Notes: generated from the sequence alone by a model not told the origin. Shown: positions 24,337 through 33,307, numbered from the stretch's first letter. The stretch: DNA of 64,000 nt from CADEFQ01 sp050185195 (GCA_050185195.1 JBFWZQ010000005.1:129434-193433); one strand, 5' to 3'. Numbers and translations: made by a program.

Positions 24337-24342
24337 TAGAAT
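24337..24342 (+). promoter_or_regulatory. Candidate -10 (TAGAAT) giving leaderless zwf mRNA
   Basis: TAGAAT is followed by exactly 7 nt and then the ATG at 24350, so the A of ATG would fall at +1. This supports 24350 over the in-frame ATG at 24341, which overlaps the hexamer. Confidence 0.45.
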
Positions 24343-24349
24343 GGAGCGC

Positions 24350-25747
24350 ATGGCGGATTGCGACTCCGACGCGCTGGTCGTCTTCGGCATCACCGGCGAC
24401 CTGTCGTTCAAGCAGATCATTCCGGCGATCGCGCGCCTCGTGCAACGCGGGCGGGTGGGCGGCCCGCTGCTCGGCGTCGCGCGCGATGCCTGGAGCCCCG
24501 GCCAACTCACGGCGCGCGTTTGCGAAAGCCTGCGGGCGCGCGGCGATGGCTACGACGAGGCGGCGGCGACGGCGCTCGGGCAGCGCCTGCGATACGTGGC
24601 GGGCGACTACCACGACCCCGCGACATTCCGGCGGCTGAAGGAGGCGCTCGGTTCGGCCCGCGCGCCGCTCTTCTATCTGGCCATCCCGCCGAGCCTTTTC
24701 GGCGAAGTGGTGGGTCACCTCGGTGCATCGGGGTGCGCTGGGGCCGATGCACGCGTCGTCGTGGAAAAGCCCCTCGGGCGCGACCTCGCGACTGCGCAGG
24801 CACTCAATCGCCACCTGGCGCAGGTGTTCGATGAGCCCCGCATCTTTCGCATCGATCACTTCCTCGGCAAGGAGCCGGTGCAGAACCTGCTCTATTTCCG
24901 CTTTGCGAACGCGTTCCTCGAGCCGCTGTGGCATCGGGACCAGGTGGCGAGCGTGCAGCTCACGATGGCGGAATCGTTCGGCGTCGGCACGCGCGGGCGG
25001 CTCTACGAAGAGCTGGGCGCGGTGCGCGATGTGTTGCAGAACCACCTGCTGCAGGTCGTGAGCCTGCTCGCGATGGAGCCGCCGGCCCGCTACACGAGCG
25101 ACGCACTGCGCGACGAGAAGGTGAAGGTGCTCGAGGCGATCGCGCCGCTCGGCGCCGGGGACATCGTGCGCGGCCAGTACGACGGCTATCGCAGCGAGGC
25201 CGACGTGGCCGCCGACTCGCGCGTCGAGACCTACGCCGCGGTGCGTTTTGCCGTGCGCACGCCGCGCTGGCAGGGCGTGCCGTTCCTCGTGCGGGCCGGC
25301 AAGGGGCTCGCCGTCACGGCCACGCAAGTGACGGTGCGCTTGCGGGCGCCGTCGCCGGCGCTGTTCGATGGCTCATCGGAAGACGCGAACTACGTGCGCT
25401 TCCGGCTCGGCCCTGAACGGGTGTCGATTGGCCTCGGCGTGCGCACCAAGGAGCCGGGCGAGGACATGCGCGGTCGCGATACCGAGCTGCTCATGTGCGA
25501 TGCCGAGACGGGCGCGATGAGCGCCTATGAGCGCCTCATCGGGGATGCGCTGCGCGGCGACCCTTCGCTCTTTGCGCGGCAGGATTCGATCGAAGCGGCT
25601 TGGCGCATCGTCGATGGCATTGCGGCGGGCGCGCCGTCCGTGGCTGCCCCGCCGCTCGCGTATGCGCGGGGCAGTCGCGGACCCGCGGCTGCAGAAGCGA
25701 TGGCGGCCGACATCGGCGGCTGGGTCGATCCCGGCACGGGCTGCTGA
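24350..25747 (+). CDS. zwf: Glucose-6-phosphate dehydrogenase
   Basis: Oxidises glucose-6-phosphate to 6-phosphogluconolactone with NAD(P)+, opening the oxidative pentose-phosphate/Entner-Doudoroff routes. The 465-residue protein has the nucleotide fingerprint VFGITGDLSFKQIIPAI and the active-site signature RIDHFLGKEPVQN with the catalytic histidine and lysine. It is slightly shorter than the ~490 residues of E. coli Zwf, with Ala/Gly-rich C-terminal padding. pgl follows after 4 nt. The start at 24350 is favoured by the TAGAAT-N7-ATG arrangement. It is divergent from the MalT-like regulator; whether that protein influences it is unknown. Confidence 0.95.
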   Translation: MADCDSDALVVFGITGDLSFKQIIPAIARLVQRGRVGGPLLGVARDAWSPGQLTARVCESLRARGDGYDEAAATALGQRLRYVAGDYHDPATFRRLKEALGSARAPLFYLAIPPSLFGEVVGHLGASGCAGADARVVVEKPLGRDLATAQALNRHLAQVFDEPRIFRIDHFLGKEPVQNLLYFRFANAFLEPLWHRDQVASVQLTMAESFGVGTRGRLYEELGAVRDVLQNHLLQVVSLLAMEPPARYTSDALRDEKVKVLEAIAPLGAGDIVRGQYDGYRSEADVAADSRVETYAAVRFAVRTPRWQGVPFLVRAGKGLAVTATQVTVRLRAPSPALFDGSSEDANYVRFRLGPERVSIGLGVRTKEPGEDMRGRDTELLMCDAETGAMSAYERLIGDALRGDPSLFARQDSIEAAWRIVDGIAAGAPSVAAPPLAYARGSRGPAAAEAMAADIGGWVDPGTGC

Positions 25748-25751
25748 TCGC

Positions 25752-26432
25752 ATGCGGTGGGTCACCGGGGAAGACGTTGCAACCACCGAACAGGCCGCCG
25801 CGGAGTTCATCGCCGCGCATCTCGCGCAGGCGATCAGTGAGCGAGGTCGCGCGACCCTGGCCGTGAGCGGTGGGCGCACGCCGTGGGCCATGTTCGAGAG
25901 GCTCGCGGCACTCAATGTCGCGTGGGCCCACGTGCATCTCTTCCAGGTCGATGAACGTATCGCCCCCGAGAACGACGCGGCGCGCAACTGGACGCAGCTG
26001 ATCGCGTCGCCGCTCGCGGCGCGCATTCCCGCGGCGCATCGCCACCCGATGCCGGTCGGAATCGCGGATGCCGCGGCCGCGGCGGCGGCTTATGCGGCCA
26101 CGCTGGTCGAGGCCTGCGGCGAGCCGCCCGTGCTCGATGTCGTGCACCTCGGGCTCGGCGACGACGGGCACACGGCGTCGCTGTTCCAGGGCGATCCGCT
26201 GCTCGAGGAACGGGCGCGCGATGTCGGCGTGAGCGGGCCGCGTGCGGGACTGCGCCGGCTGACCCTGACGCTGCCTGCGATCGACCGCGCGCGCTGCATC
26301 GTCTGGCTGGCGCTCGGCGCGGGGCGGCAACGGGCGGTCGCGCAGCTCTTCGCGGGCGACCGGGCCATATCGGCGAGCCGTGTCTCGCGCGAGCGCGCGA
26401 CGGCCTTCACGGATCCGGCGGCGGCCCCTTAG
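25752..26432 (+). CDS. pgl: 6-phosphogluconolactonase
   Basis: Hydrolyses the product of Zwf to 6-phosphogluconate. The 226-residue DevB-type protein shows LAVSGGRTPWAMF, FQVDERIAPEND and the conserved LGLGDDGHTASLF, with the active-site residues of that family. The ATG at 25752 lies 4 nt after the zwf stop, so zwf-pgl is an operon. Its last 26 nt overlap the convergent gnd gene, so all three oxidative pentose-phosphate steps are adjacent here. Confidence 0.93.
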   Translation: MRWVTGEDVATTEQAAAEFIAAHLAQAISERGRATLAVSGGRTPWAMFERLAALNVAWAHVHLFQVDERIAPENDAARNWTQLIASPLAARIPAAHRHPMPVGIADAAAAAAAYAATLVEACGEPPVLDVVHLGLGDDGHTASLFQGDPLLEERARDVGVSGPRAGLRRLTLTLPAIDRARCIVWLALGAGRQRAVAQLFAGDRAISASRVSRERATAFTDPAAAP

Positions 26433-27333
26433 GCGGCAGTGGGTGTCCGCCGAATGCGTTGCGCACGAGGGCGAGCAGGCGGGCGCCGAAATCGTCCGCG
26501 CCCTGCGACGCAAAGCGCGCCATCAGTGCCGCGCTGATCACGGGCGTGGGGACGCCGAGATCGATCGCTTCGCGGGCCGTCCAGCGTCCTTCGCCCGAAT
26601 CGGCGATACGCGCGCCGACCCGGCCGAGCGCCTCGGGGTCGTGCAGCACGCCCGCGGTCAGGTCGAGCAGCCACGAGCGGATCACGGTGCCGTGTCGCCA
26701 GGCCTCGGCGATCGGGCCGAGCGGCAGTTCGAGGTCCTTGCGGGCGGCGAGCAGCGCGAAGCCCTCCGCGTAGGCCTGCATCAGCCCATATTCGATGCCG
26801 TTGTGGACCATCTTCGTGAAATGACCGGCGCCGGACGGGCCGCAGTACACCCAGCCCTTGTCCGGTGCGGGTGCCAGGGCGCGAAACAAGGGCAGGGCCC
26901 GTTCGAAATGTTCGCGCGCGCCGCCGATCATCAGTCCATAACCTTCCTCGAGTCCCCACACGCCCCCCGAGACGCCCGCATCGAGAAACCCGATGCCCCG
27001 TTGCGCGAGCTGTGCCGCGCGGCGCTGCGAATCCTGATAGAGGGCATTGCCACCGTCGATCACGAGATCGCCGGCCGCGAGCTGCGTCGCGAGCGTCGCG
27101 ACGTTTTCCTCGGTGGGGTTGCCCGCCGGGACCATCAGCCACACGATGCGCGGCGCGGGCAACGCGCCGAGCATCGCGTCGAGCTGCGGGTAGATGCGGA
27201 CGCGGGGCTCGTCCGCGAACGCGCCGGCATCGGTGGGATCGAGGCTGAATCCGGCGACGGCCACGCCCTGCCTCGCCAGCCGACGCGCCATGTTGCCGCC
27301 CATGCGGCCGAGTCCAATCAGGCCGATCTGCAT
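26407..27333 (-). CDS. gnd: 6-phosphogluconate dehydrogenase, decarboxylating, short (YqeC/GndA-like) form
   Basis: Oxidative decarboxylation of 6-phosphogluconate to ribulose-5-phosphate. At 308 residues this is the short form, compared with ~470 for the E. coli enzyme. Features are IGLIGLGRMGGNMA (dinucleotide binding), VIDGGNALYQDSQRR, GFLDAGVSGGVWGLE and GAGHFTKMVHNGIEYG with catalytic lysine and histidine. Short enzymes of this type are often NAD-preferring, which is family knowledge, not visible here. The ATG at 27333 has TACCAT 6 nt upstream. The 3' end overlaps pgl by 26 nt in a tail-to-tail arrangement. Confidence 0.92.
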   Translation of the reverse strand: MQIGLIGLGRMGGNMARRLARQGVAVAGFSLDPTDAGAFADEPRVRIYPQLDAMLGALPAPRIVWLMVPAGNPTEENVATLATQLAAGDLVIDGGNALYQDSQRRAAQLAQRGIGFLDAGVSGGVWGLEEGYGLMIGGAREHFERALPLFRALAPAPDKGWVYCGPSGAGHFTKMVHNGIEYGLMQAYAEGFALLAARKDLELPLGPIAEAWRHGTVIRSWLLDLTAGVLHDPEALGRVGARIADSGEGRWTAREAIDLGVPTPVISAALMARFASQGADDFGARLLALVRNAFGGHPLPPKGPPPDP

Positions 27334-27418
27334 GGCCCGATGGTACCGCATGGCGCCATGGGTCATTTGCCATAAGGCCCGGTGTCGCGCAAGGCCGACG
27401 CCGGCCGCCCACTTGCGC

Positions 27419-27424
27419 TAGATT
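27419..27424 (+). promoter_or_regulatory. Candidate -10 (TAGATT) for the GGDEF gene
   Basis: TAGATT is followed by 7 nt and a TTG codon at 27432 in the correct frame. This supports TTG initiation on a leaderless mRNA and gives a signal peptide with a positive residue. Confidence 0.35.
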
Positions 27425-27431
27425 GAGGGCC

Positions 27432-29414
27432 TTGGGCACGACTACGACAACAAGGATGGTCCTGTTCGCGGCGTGCGTGGCGGGATGGGCGGGGGGACTG
27501 GCGCAGGCCGCCACCGCGAATCCGCATCCGGCCGCGGCGCTGGTCGAGCAAGGCGCCATTGCGATGCGTTCGGATCCGGACGCCAGCAAGCGCGACGCCG
27601 AAGCGGCACTCGCTGCCCTGCGCACGCGGCCCGACGTCGATCTCGAGATCCGCGCGCGCCTGCTCCTGTGCGACTACGAGTCCGAGCGCGACCAGCGCGC
27701 GCTCGAAACGCAGGTGAATGCCATCGAGGCACTGCTGCCGCGCGGCAAGCGGCCGGGTTTGCGGGCCGGGATGCTGGTGTGCCAGGGTGAGATGCGCGAA
27801 ACGTTGGGCGACAACGCGCAGGCACTCGCCCTCTACGAACAGGCCGTGCGCGTCGCGTCGGAAGCCCGCGACGACGAAATGGTCGCGGGCGCGCTCTTCG
27901 CGCGCGGCTACGTGCTCGGCCTGCAGGGCGAGTATGCGCTGGGCCTCGCGGACCTGCGTCGTGCGCAGGGACTCTACGAAACGCTCGGCATGCGCCACCA
28001 CTCGCTCACCGCGATGAACGGCATTGCGATCCTCTACAACCGCATGGGCGACTACGCGCAGGCGCGTGACATCTACATCTCCGCGCTCGCGCAGCAGCGC
28101 GAGGCGGGGATGCTGCGCGAGCAGGCGGTCACGCTGCACAACCTCGGCCGCGCGCACGAGTACCTGCAGGAGTGGCCTGATGCGCGCCGCTCGTTCACCG
28201 AGTCGCTCGCCATCAACCGGGAAATCCATTATTCGCGCGGCGAGGCGTATGCGCTGCGGGGTCTCGCGGCGGTCGAGAATGGCCTCGGCAACTGGCGCAG
28301 CGCGCTCACGCTGCTCCAGCAGGCCACGACGATGCAGCGGGCGACGCCCGACGCGCGCCTGCGAGCGCAGATCGACCTCTCGCGCGGCATTGCGCTGCAC
28401 GGCCTCGGCGACCTGGACGCGAGCGCCGCCGCGCTGCGGGCGGCCATCGAGGTGTTCAGGAGCGGCGAGGCGCGCGGCGAACTCGCGGCAGGTTATGCGG
28501 AACTCGCCGCGGTGGAGGCGGCACGCGGCGACTGGCGCAGCGGCTACACGCAACTCGCGCTCGCGAAACAGGTCAGCGAGCGCCTGCTGCGCAACCAGAT
28601 CGACCAGCGCTTCGCGACGCTGCGCGTCGAATTCGATACCGCCTCCAAGGAGGCCGAGAACGCGCTGCTGCAGCGGGATATCCGCGAAAACGAGCGCGCG
28701 CTCGCGCAGAGCCGCGCCGTGCGCCGGCTGCAGGCGGTCGTGATCGCGCTCGCGAGCCTGCTCGTGCTGCTGCTCGCCACGCTGGCCGTGCACCAGCGGC
28801 GCTCCACGCTCCGCATGCGCAAGCTCGCGCACACCGACGAGCTGACCTCGGCGCCGAACCGGCGCGCGGTGCTCAATCGGCTTGCGGATACCCTCGCGAG
28901 AGCCGGCGCGGGACCCTGCACGATCCTCATCACCGACATCGACCATTTCAAGGGCATCAACGACCGGTACGGCCATCCCGTCGGCGACGAGGTGCTGAAG
29001 ATCATGGCGCAGGCCGTGCGCGACAACCTGCGCGAGCCGGCGTTCTTCGGGCGCCTCGGGGGCGAGGAGTTCCTCGTGGTGCTGCCGGAGACCGCCCCCG
29101 CCGAGGGCCACGCAACCGCCGAGCGGCTGCGCGAAGGCATCGCGGCGATCGACCTGTCGCACGTCTGTCCGGTGGGCCGCGGCATCACCGCGAGTATCGG
29201 CGTGACGACATCCCTGGCCGGCGACACGCCGAGTACGATGCTGCAGCGGGCGGACGAGGCGCTGTACGCGGCCAAGCGCGCTGGCCGCAACGCAGTCCGG
29301 GTGTGCGCGCTTGCGCAGGCGGGCTCAGTGACGCTCGCGGATGGCCCGCCGCACGATGCGGTCGATGAGGCGCGGCGCCACGAGCTTCAGGACGCGGCCC
29401 GCCCTTCCGCGTAG
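27432..29414 (+). CDS. TPR-repeat diguanylate cyclase (GGDEF)
   Basis: A ~660-residue membrane signalling protein. A signal or anchor segment at the N-terminus is followed by about seven TPR-like helix pairs (periplasmic sensor, ~30-400), one membrane helix (~435-455, ALASLLVLLLATLAV) and a C-terminal GGDEF domain. The active-site motif is GGEEF near 543, with the substrate-binding aspartates in ITDIDHFKGIND, so synthesis of cyclic di-GMP is expected. The RxxD inhibitory site expected just before GGEEF reads R-E-P-A, so product inhibition may be lost. Start is uncertain (TTG 27432 preferred; ATG 27456 possible). Its end overlaps the convergent SDR gene by 90 nt. Confidence 0.87.
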   Translation: MGTTTTTRMVLFAACVAGWAGGLAQAATANPHPAAALVEQGAIAMRSDPDASKRDAEAALAALRTRPDVDLEIRARLLLCDYESERDQRALETQVNAIEALLPRGKRPGLRAGMLVCQGEMRETLGDNAQALALYEQAVRVASEARDDEMVAGALFARGYVLGLQGEYALGLADLRRAQGLYETLGMRHHSLTAMNGIAILYNRMGDYAQARDIYISALAQQREAGMLREQAVTLHNLGRAHEYLQEWPDARRSFTESLAINREIHYSRGEAYALRGLAAVENGLGNWRSALTLLQQATTMQRATPDARLRAQIDLSRGIALHGLGDLDASAAALRAAIEVFRSGEARGELAAGYAELAAVEAARGDWRSGYTQLALAKQVSERLLRNQIDQRFATLRVEFDTASKEAENALLQRDIRENERALAQSRAVRRLQAVVIALASLLVLLLATLAVHQRRSTLRMRKLAHTDELTSAPNRRAVLNRLADTLARAGAGPCTILITDIDHFKGINDRYGHPVGDEVLKIMAQAVRDNLREPAFFGRLGGEEFLVVLPETAPAEGHATAERLREGIAAIDLSHVCPVGRGITASIGVTTSLAGDTPSTMLQRADEALYAAKRAGRNAVRVCALAQAGSVTLADGPPHDAVDEARRHELQDAARPSA

Positions 29415-30125
29415 CGACGTGATGAGGAGGCGATCGCGCCTCGCCATGGCGCGATGCATCCGGCGCGCGCATTCCGCCGCGGTCATGACCCGGCCGGTCC
29501 GCAGCGGACTGGCTCCGAGCGGGCGGCCATCCGGGCCGATGGCCCGCTTGTGGATCTCGCTCAGCACGAAGTCGGGGGCGACGATCGTCACGTCGACACC
29601 GCGGGGTGCGATCTCGATGCGCAGCGACTCGCAGAAGCCGACCAGGGCGTGCTTGCTGGCCGCGTAGGCCGTGCGTTCCGGCACGCCGGTCAGGCCTGCG
29701 ACGCTCGCGACCGCGACGATGAGGCCGCGCGAGCGATAGAGGTGCGGCAACGCCGCCGCCGTGAGCCACACGTTGGCGTGGAAGTTGAGGCGCATCAATT
29801 GTTCGAAGATGCCGAGGTCGGCGAGCGCGTCGAAGCGGCTCCACATGGTGCCGCCGGCGTTGGCGACGAGGACGTCGAGCTGGCCGTACTGCGCCACGGA
29901 CTCGTGGACGAGCCGCTCGCAGGCGAGCCGGTCGGTGACATCGACGGGTACAACGAGGGCCGCGGCGCCGAGTGCGCGACATTCGGTCGCGAGCGACTCG
30001 AGGCGCCCGGCGCTGCGCGCGGCGAGCACGAGTTTCGGGCGTTCCGGGGCCAGCGAGAGAGCGAGGGCGCGGCCGATGCCTTCGGACGCACCCGTGACCA
30101 GGATCGCCTTGCCTTCGAAGTGCAT
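29325..30125 (-). CDS. Short-chain dehydrogenase/reductase
   Basis: A 266-residue NAD(P)-dependent oxidoreductase of classical SDR type. It has the glycine-rich TGASEGIGRA near the N-terminus, NAGG at the end of strand 4, and the catalytic Ser...Tyr-X-X-X-Lys set in ASVAGLTGVPERTAYAASKHA. The C-terminal tail is basic. The sequence resembles acyl/keto-reductases of the YqjQ/DltE type, but the substrate cannot be named. The last 90 nt run under the 3' end of the GGDEF gene in the opposite direction. TAGCGT ends 7 nt before its ATG. It is divergent from the metallo-hydrolase gene, 47 nt away. Confidence 0.9.
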   Translation of the reverse strand: MHFEGKAILVTGASEGIGRALALSLAPERPKLVLAARSAGRLESLATECRALGAAALVVPVDVTDRLACERLVHESVAQYGQLDVLVANAGGTMWSRFDALADLGIFEQLMRLNFHANVWLTAAALPHLYRSRGLIVAVASVAGLTGVPERTAYAASKHALVGFCESLRIEIAPRGVDVTIVAPDFVLSEIHKRAIGPDGRPLGASPLRTGRVMTAAECARRMHRAMARRDRLLITSLRGRAGRVLKLVAPRLIDRIVRRAIRERH

Positions 30126-30159
30126 GCCGGCAACGCTACCATCGGGTCGGGGCAGACAC

Positions 30160-30165
30160 TATCCT
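30160..30165 (+). promoter_or_regulatory. Candidate -10 (TATCCT) for the metallo-hydrolase operon
   Basis: TATCCT is followed by 7 nt and the ATG at 30173, with no Shine-Dalgarno sequence. Consistent with a leaderless transcript. Confidence 0.35.
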
Positions 30166-30172
30166 TGCACGG

Positions 30173-30973
30173 ATGTCCATCGCGCCCGGCGTAGCGCGCC
30201 TGCTCGCCCCCAACGCATCGATGATGACGGGTCCGGGCACCAATACCTGGCTGCTCGGCGATCCGCCCGTGGCCGTGCTCGACCCGGGGCCTGACATACC
30301 CTCGCACGTCGCGGCGATCCTCGCGGCGGCGCCGCGCCTCGAGACGATCTTCGTCACGCACACCCATCGGGACCATTCGCCTGCGGCGAGCACCCTCAAG
30401 GCGCGCACGGGCGCGCGGCTCGTGGGCCGCCCGGCGCCGCACGATGGCCTGCAGGACGAACGTTTCGTGCCGGATGCCATCCCGGTGCGCGATGAGGTTT
30501 TCGCAGCGGGCGGCCTGCGCCTGCGCGCGATCGATACGCCCGGGCATGCGTCCAATCATGTGTGCTGGCTGCTCGAAGACGAGGGCCTCCTCTTTTCAGG
30601 CGATCACATCCTCGAGGGGGTGACGCCCGTGATCCTCGTGCCCGATGGCAACCTCTCGGCCTATCTCGAGGCGCTCGAACGGCTCAAACGCTATCCGCTG
30701 CGTGCGATCGCGCCTGGCCACGGGCGCGTGATCGGCGAGCCGCTGCGCGAAATCGATCGTGTGATCGCCCATCGCCAGGCCCGCGAGGCGAAAGTGCGGT
30801 CGGCGCTTGCGGCGCGCGGATCGGCAACGCTCGATGAGCTGCTCGCGCCCGTGTACGACGATGTGCCCGCGGACCGCCATGCGCTCGCGCGCATGACGCT
30901 CGAGGCGCACCTCATCAAGCTCGAGCGCGAGGGCAGGGCGGCCCGCGACGGGGCCGTGTGGTATGCCCGCTAA
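30173..30973 (+). CDS. Metallo-beta-lactamase-fold hydrolase (LACTB2-like)
   Basis: A 266-residue binuclear zinc hydrolase. The metal motif is THTHRDH at residues 62-68, with later ligands in DTPGHASNH, FSGDHIL and APGHGR. The C-terminal ~60 residues form the winged-helix-like domain seen in LACTB2-type proteins, which include RNA endonucleases and thioester hydrolases. It is the first gene of a rightward run and overlaps the ABC ATPase gene by 11 nt. The substrate is not determined; LACTB2-like ribonuclease is one possibility. Confidence 0.88.
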   Translation: MSIAPGVARLLAPNASMMTGPGTNTWLLGDPPVAVLDPGPDIPSHVAAILAAAPRLETIFVTHTHRDHSPAASTLKARTGARLVGRPAPHDGLQDERFVPDAIPVRDEVFAAGGLRLRAIDTPGHASNHVCWLLEDEGLLFSGDHILEGVTPVILVPDGNLSAYLEALERLKRYPLRAIAPGHGRVIGEPLREIDRVIAHRQAREAKVRSALAARGSATLDELLAPVYDDVPADRHALARMTLEAHLIKLEREGRAARDGAVWYAR

Positions 30974-32453
30974 GGCCCGCGTATCGCGCCATCTCGCGGT
31001 CGAGCTCGCGCAGGTCGACCTCGATCGTGGCGGGCGCGCAGTGCTGCGCGACATCGACTGGAAAATCGCGCCCGGCGAGCGCTGGCTGCTCTTTGGCGCC
31101 AACGGCGCGGGCAAGACACAGTTGCTGAAACTCGTGGCGGGCGCCGTCTGGCCGAAGCCCACGGGTCGGGAACGGCGGCGCTATCGCTTCGGCGGCGAAT
31201 GGCACCACACCCCGCAGGAAGTGCTCGCGGAGATCGCCTACCTCGGCCCCGAGCGGCAGGATCGTTACCACCGCTACGGCTGGAATACGACCGTCGAACG
31301 CATCGTCGCGACCGGGCATTTTCGCACCGACATCCTGCTCGACCCGCTCGATGCGACCGCGCGCCGCGCGGTGCAGGCGGCGCTCGGGAAGCTCGCGATC
31401 GGGCAGTTGGCGCGCCGGCGTTTCCTCACGCTGTCTTTCGGCGAGCGGCGACTCGTGCTGATCGCGCGCGCGCTGGCGGCGCGCCCGCGCCTGTTGCTGC
31501 TCGATGAGCTGTTCACGGGGCTCGATGCCGCATACCGGGCGCGCGTGCGTGGCTGGCTCGAAGGCACGGCGCGCGCGCGTCGCCCGTGGGTGCTGTCGGC
31601 GCATCGTGCCGAGGACGTGCCCCGCGCGGCCACGCACGCGCTGCTGCTCGACCGGGGGCGCATCGCGTGGCGCGGTCCGATTGCACGCGCTCCGCTCGCG
31701 CAGTGGTTTCGGCGCGAAACGGCCCCCCGCCCCGCCACGCGCCATCAGGCGACGCCGGCCCGGCCGGGACGCCTGCTCGTGCGCCTCGCGCAGGCCGACG
31801 TCTACCTCGATGGCGTGCAGGTGCTGCAGGGAATCGAGTTCGAATTGCGCGCCGGCGAATGCTGGGTCGTTCATGGCGGCAATGGATCGGGCAAGACCAC
31901 GCTGCTGCGCACGCTGTACGGCGATCATGGCGTGGCGAGCGGCGGTGTGGTCGAGCGCGACGTCATCGAGCCGGGCGTGGCGCTCGAGGCGTTCAGGCTG
32001 CGGGTCGGCCTCGTGGCGCCACACCTGCAGACGGACCACCCGCTGCATCTCGGCGTGGCCGAGGTGGTGCAGTCGGGGGCACGTGCCAGCATCGGCCTCA
32101 ACGAGCCGGCCAGCCGCCGCGAGCGCGCAGCCGCGCAACGGGTGATGCGCGAATTCGGCGTGTCGCGCCTCGCGGCCCGGCCGCTCGGCGAGTTGTCGTA
32201 CGGCCAGTCGCGGCGGGTGCTGTTCGCGCGCGCCGCGATGGGTCGGCCGGACCTGCTCGTGCTCGACGAGCCTTTCTCGGGCCTCGATCCGCCCACGCGC
32301 GCCGACCTGATGCGCCGGCTCGGCCAGCGTGTCGCCGCGGGCGCCGCGATCGTGCTTGCCACCCATCATCGCGAGGAGTGGCCCGCGTTTGCGACGCACG
32401 AGCTCGAACTGCGGCGCGGGGCCGTCCACTACCGGGGACCAAGACGCCCATGA
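30963..32453 (+). CDS. Duplicated ABC ATPase (ModF/PhrA-like)
   Basis: A 496-residue protein with two ABC nucleotide-binding domains and no membrane segment. Walker A motifs are GANGAGKT (~45-52) and GGNGSGKT (~303-310); Walker B regions are LLLLDELFTGLD and LLVLDEPFSGLDP. The signature motifs are non-standard (LSFGERR and LSYGQSRR). This arrangement resembles ModF/PhrA-type ATPases associated in E. coli with molybdenum, but no permease is adjacent, so a soluble role is as likely. It overlaps the gene before it by 11 nt and the next gene by ATGA. Confidence 0.87.
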   Translation: MPAKARVSRHLAVELAQVDLDRGGRAVLRDIDWKIAPGERWLLFGANGAGKTQLLKLVAGAVWPKPTGRERRRYRFGGEWHHTPQEVLAEIAYLGPERQDRYHRYGWNTTVERIVATGHFRTDILLDPLDATARRAVQAALGKLAIGQLARRRFLTLSFGERRLVLIARALAARPRLLLLDELFTGLDAAYRARVRGWLEGTARARRPWVLSAHRAEDVPRAATHALLLDRGRIAWRGPIARAPLAQWFRRETAPRPATRHQATPARPGRLLVRLAQADVYLDGVQVLQGIEFELRAGECWVVHGGNGSGKTTLLRTLYGDHGVASGGVVERDVIEPGVALEAFRLRVGLVAPHLQTDHPLHLGVAEVVQSGARASIGLNEPASRRERAAAQRVMREFGVSRLAARPLGELSYGQSRRVLFARAAMGRPDLLVLDEPFSGLDPPTRADLMRRLGQRVAAGAAIVLATHHREEWPAFATHELELRRGAVHYRGPRRP

Positions 32454-33307
32454 AACCAGGCAAAGTATCCGCGACTTGCTTCGCGGCCCTCGTCGTCGCC
32501 CTCTCTCTGGCCGCCTGCACGCCGCGCGAAACGCCAGCTCCGCAGGTGCCGGTCACGGGTGGCAATGTGCCGCCGATGCCGCCGTTGCCCGCCGCACAGG
32601 CGCAGGTCGAGGCGGCCGCGCTCGAGGGTGCGGCGATCGAAGCGCAGCAGCACGGCGCCAATGCGTTACTCGTCGTGCGCAACAGCCACGTGATCTTCGA
32701 GCGCTACTGGCACGGCACCACGTTCAGCACGCCGATCGGGGCGGGCGCGTGGCAGGGCGTGATCGACGACCTGCTGGCCGGCGCGCTCGTCGAGGATCGC
32801 AAGCCCCTGCATGGCGATGCGACGCCGGATCGTGCGGCAATCGCGCGCGCCGCGGGCGTGACGTACGAGGCCTACCTCGCAAAGCGCCTCTGGCGACCGA
32901 TTGGCGCCTTCGACGCGGTACTCGCCCCACGACTGCGGGCGGCCCAGGGCGACTGGCTGCGCATCGGCGAGCTGCTCGCCAACGACGGGGTCTACCTGGG
33001 TGAGGAGATCGTGCGCCCCGGCTGGACGCGGCAAGTACTCGAACGTCACGCGGTCGCAGGCGCGGCCCCACCCTCCCCGGCCACGAAAGACCTGTACCAC
33101 CTGCCGGGCGCGGACGGCGCCAGCCTCTGGGTCGTGCCGTCGCTGCGGCTCGTCATCCTGCGGACGGGTGGTGAGATCGGCGCGGGAGACGGCCGCGGCG
33201 ATGCCAGAATCCCGGAGTTGGTGCTTCGGGGAGTGATGGATCGCCCCCGTCCGACGGCGGGCGGCGAGGGCACGCCGGATCCGGCGATCTTCGTGCCCGC
33301 GCACTGA
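32450..33307 (+). CDS. Lipoprotein homologous to serine beta-lactamases/PBPs but lacking the active site
   Basis: A 285-residue lipoprotein (signal ending SLAAC, Cys ~23). Its mature region aligns in character with class C beta-lactamase-like serine hydrolases: NALLVVRNSHVIFERYWHG at the start and PGADGASLWVVPSLRLVILRTGG at the end. The Ser-X-X-Lys catalytic tetrad expected after the first block is missing (the place reads TPIGAGAWQGV), and much of the usual central region is absent. The frame is nevertheless intact and starts by ATGA overlap with the ATPase gene. It is probably a non-catalytic homologue, perhaps binding cell-wall peptides, or an eroding gene. Confidence 0.72.
   Translation: MKPGKVSATCFAALVVALSLAACTPRETPAPQVPVTGGNVPPMPPLPAAQAQVEAAALEGAAIEAQQHGANALLVVRNSHVIFERYWHGTTFSTPIGAGAWQGVIDDLLAGALVEDRKPLHGDATPDRAAIARAAGVTYEAYLAKRLWRPIGAFDAVLAPRLRAAQGDWLRIGELLANDGVYLGEEIVRPGWTRQVLERHAVAGAAPPSPATKDLYHLPGADGASLWVVPSLRLVILRTGGEIGAGDGRGDARIPELVLRGVMDRPRPTAGGEGTPDPAIFVPAH

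Noticed and set aside
27363..29162. 599-codon minus-strand frame opposite the GGDEF gene
   Set aside because: The plus strand has intact TPR, membrane and GGDEF features; the antisense product is low-complexity Arg/Ala/Gln-rich.
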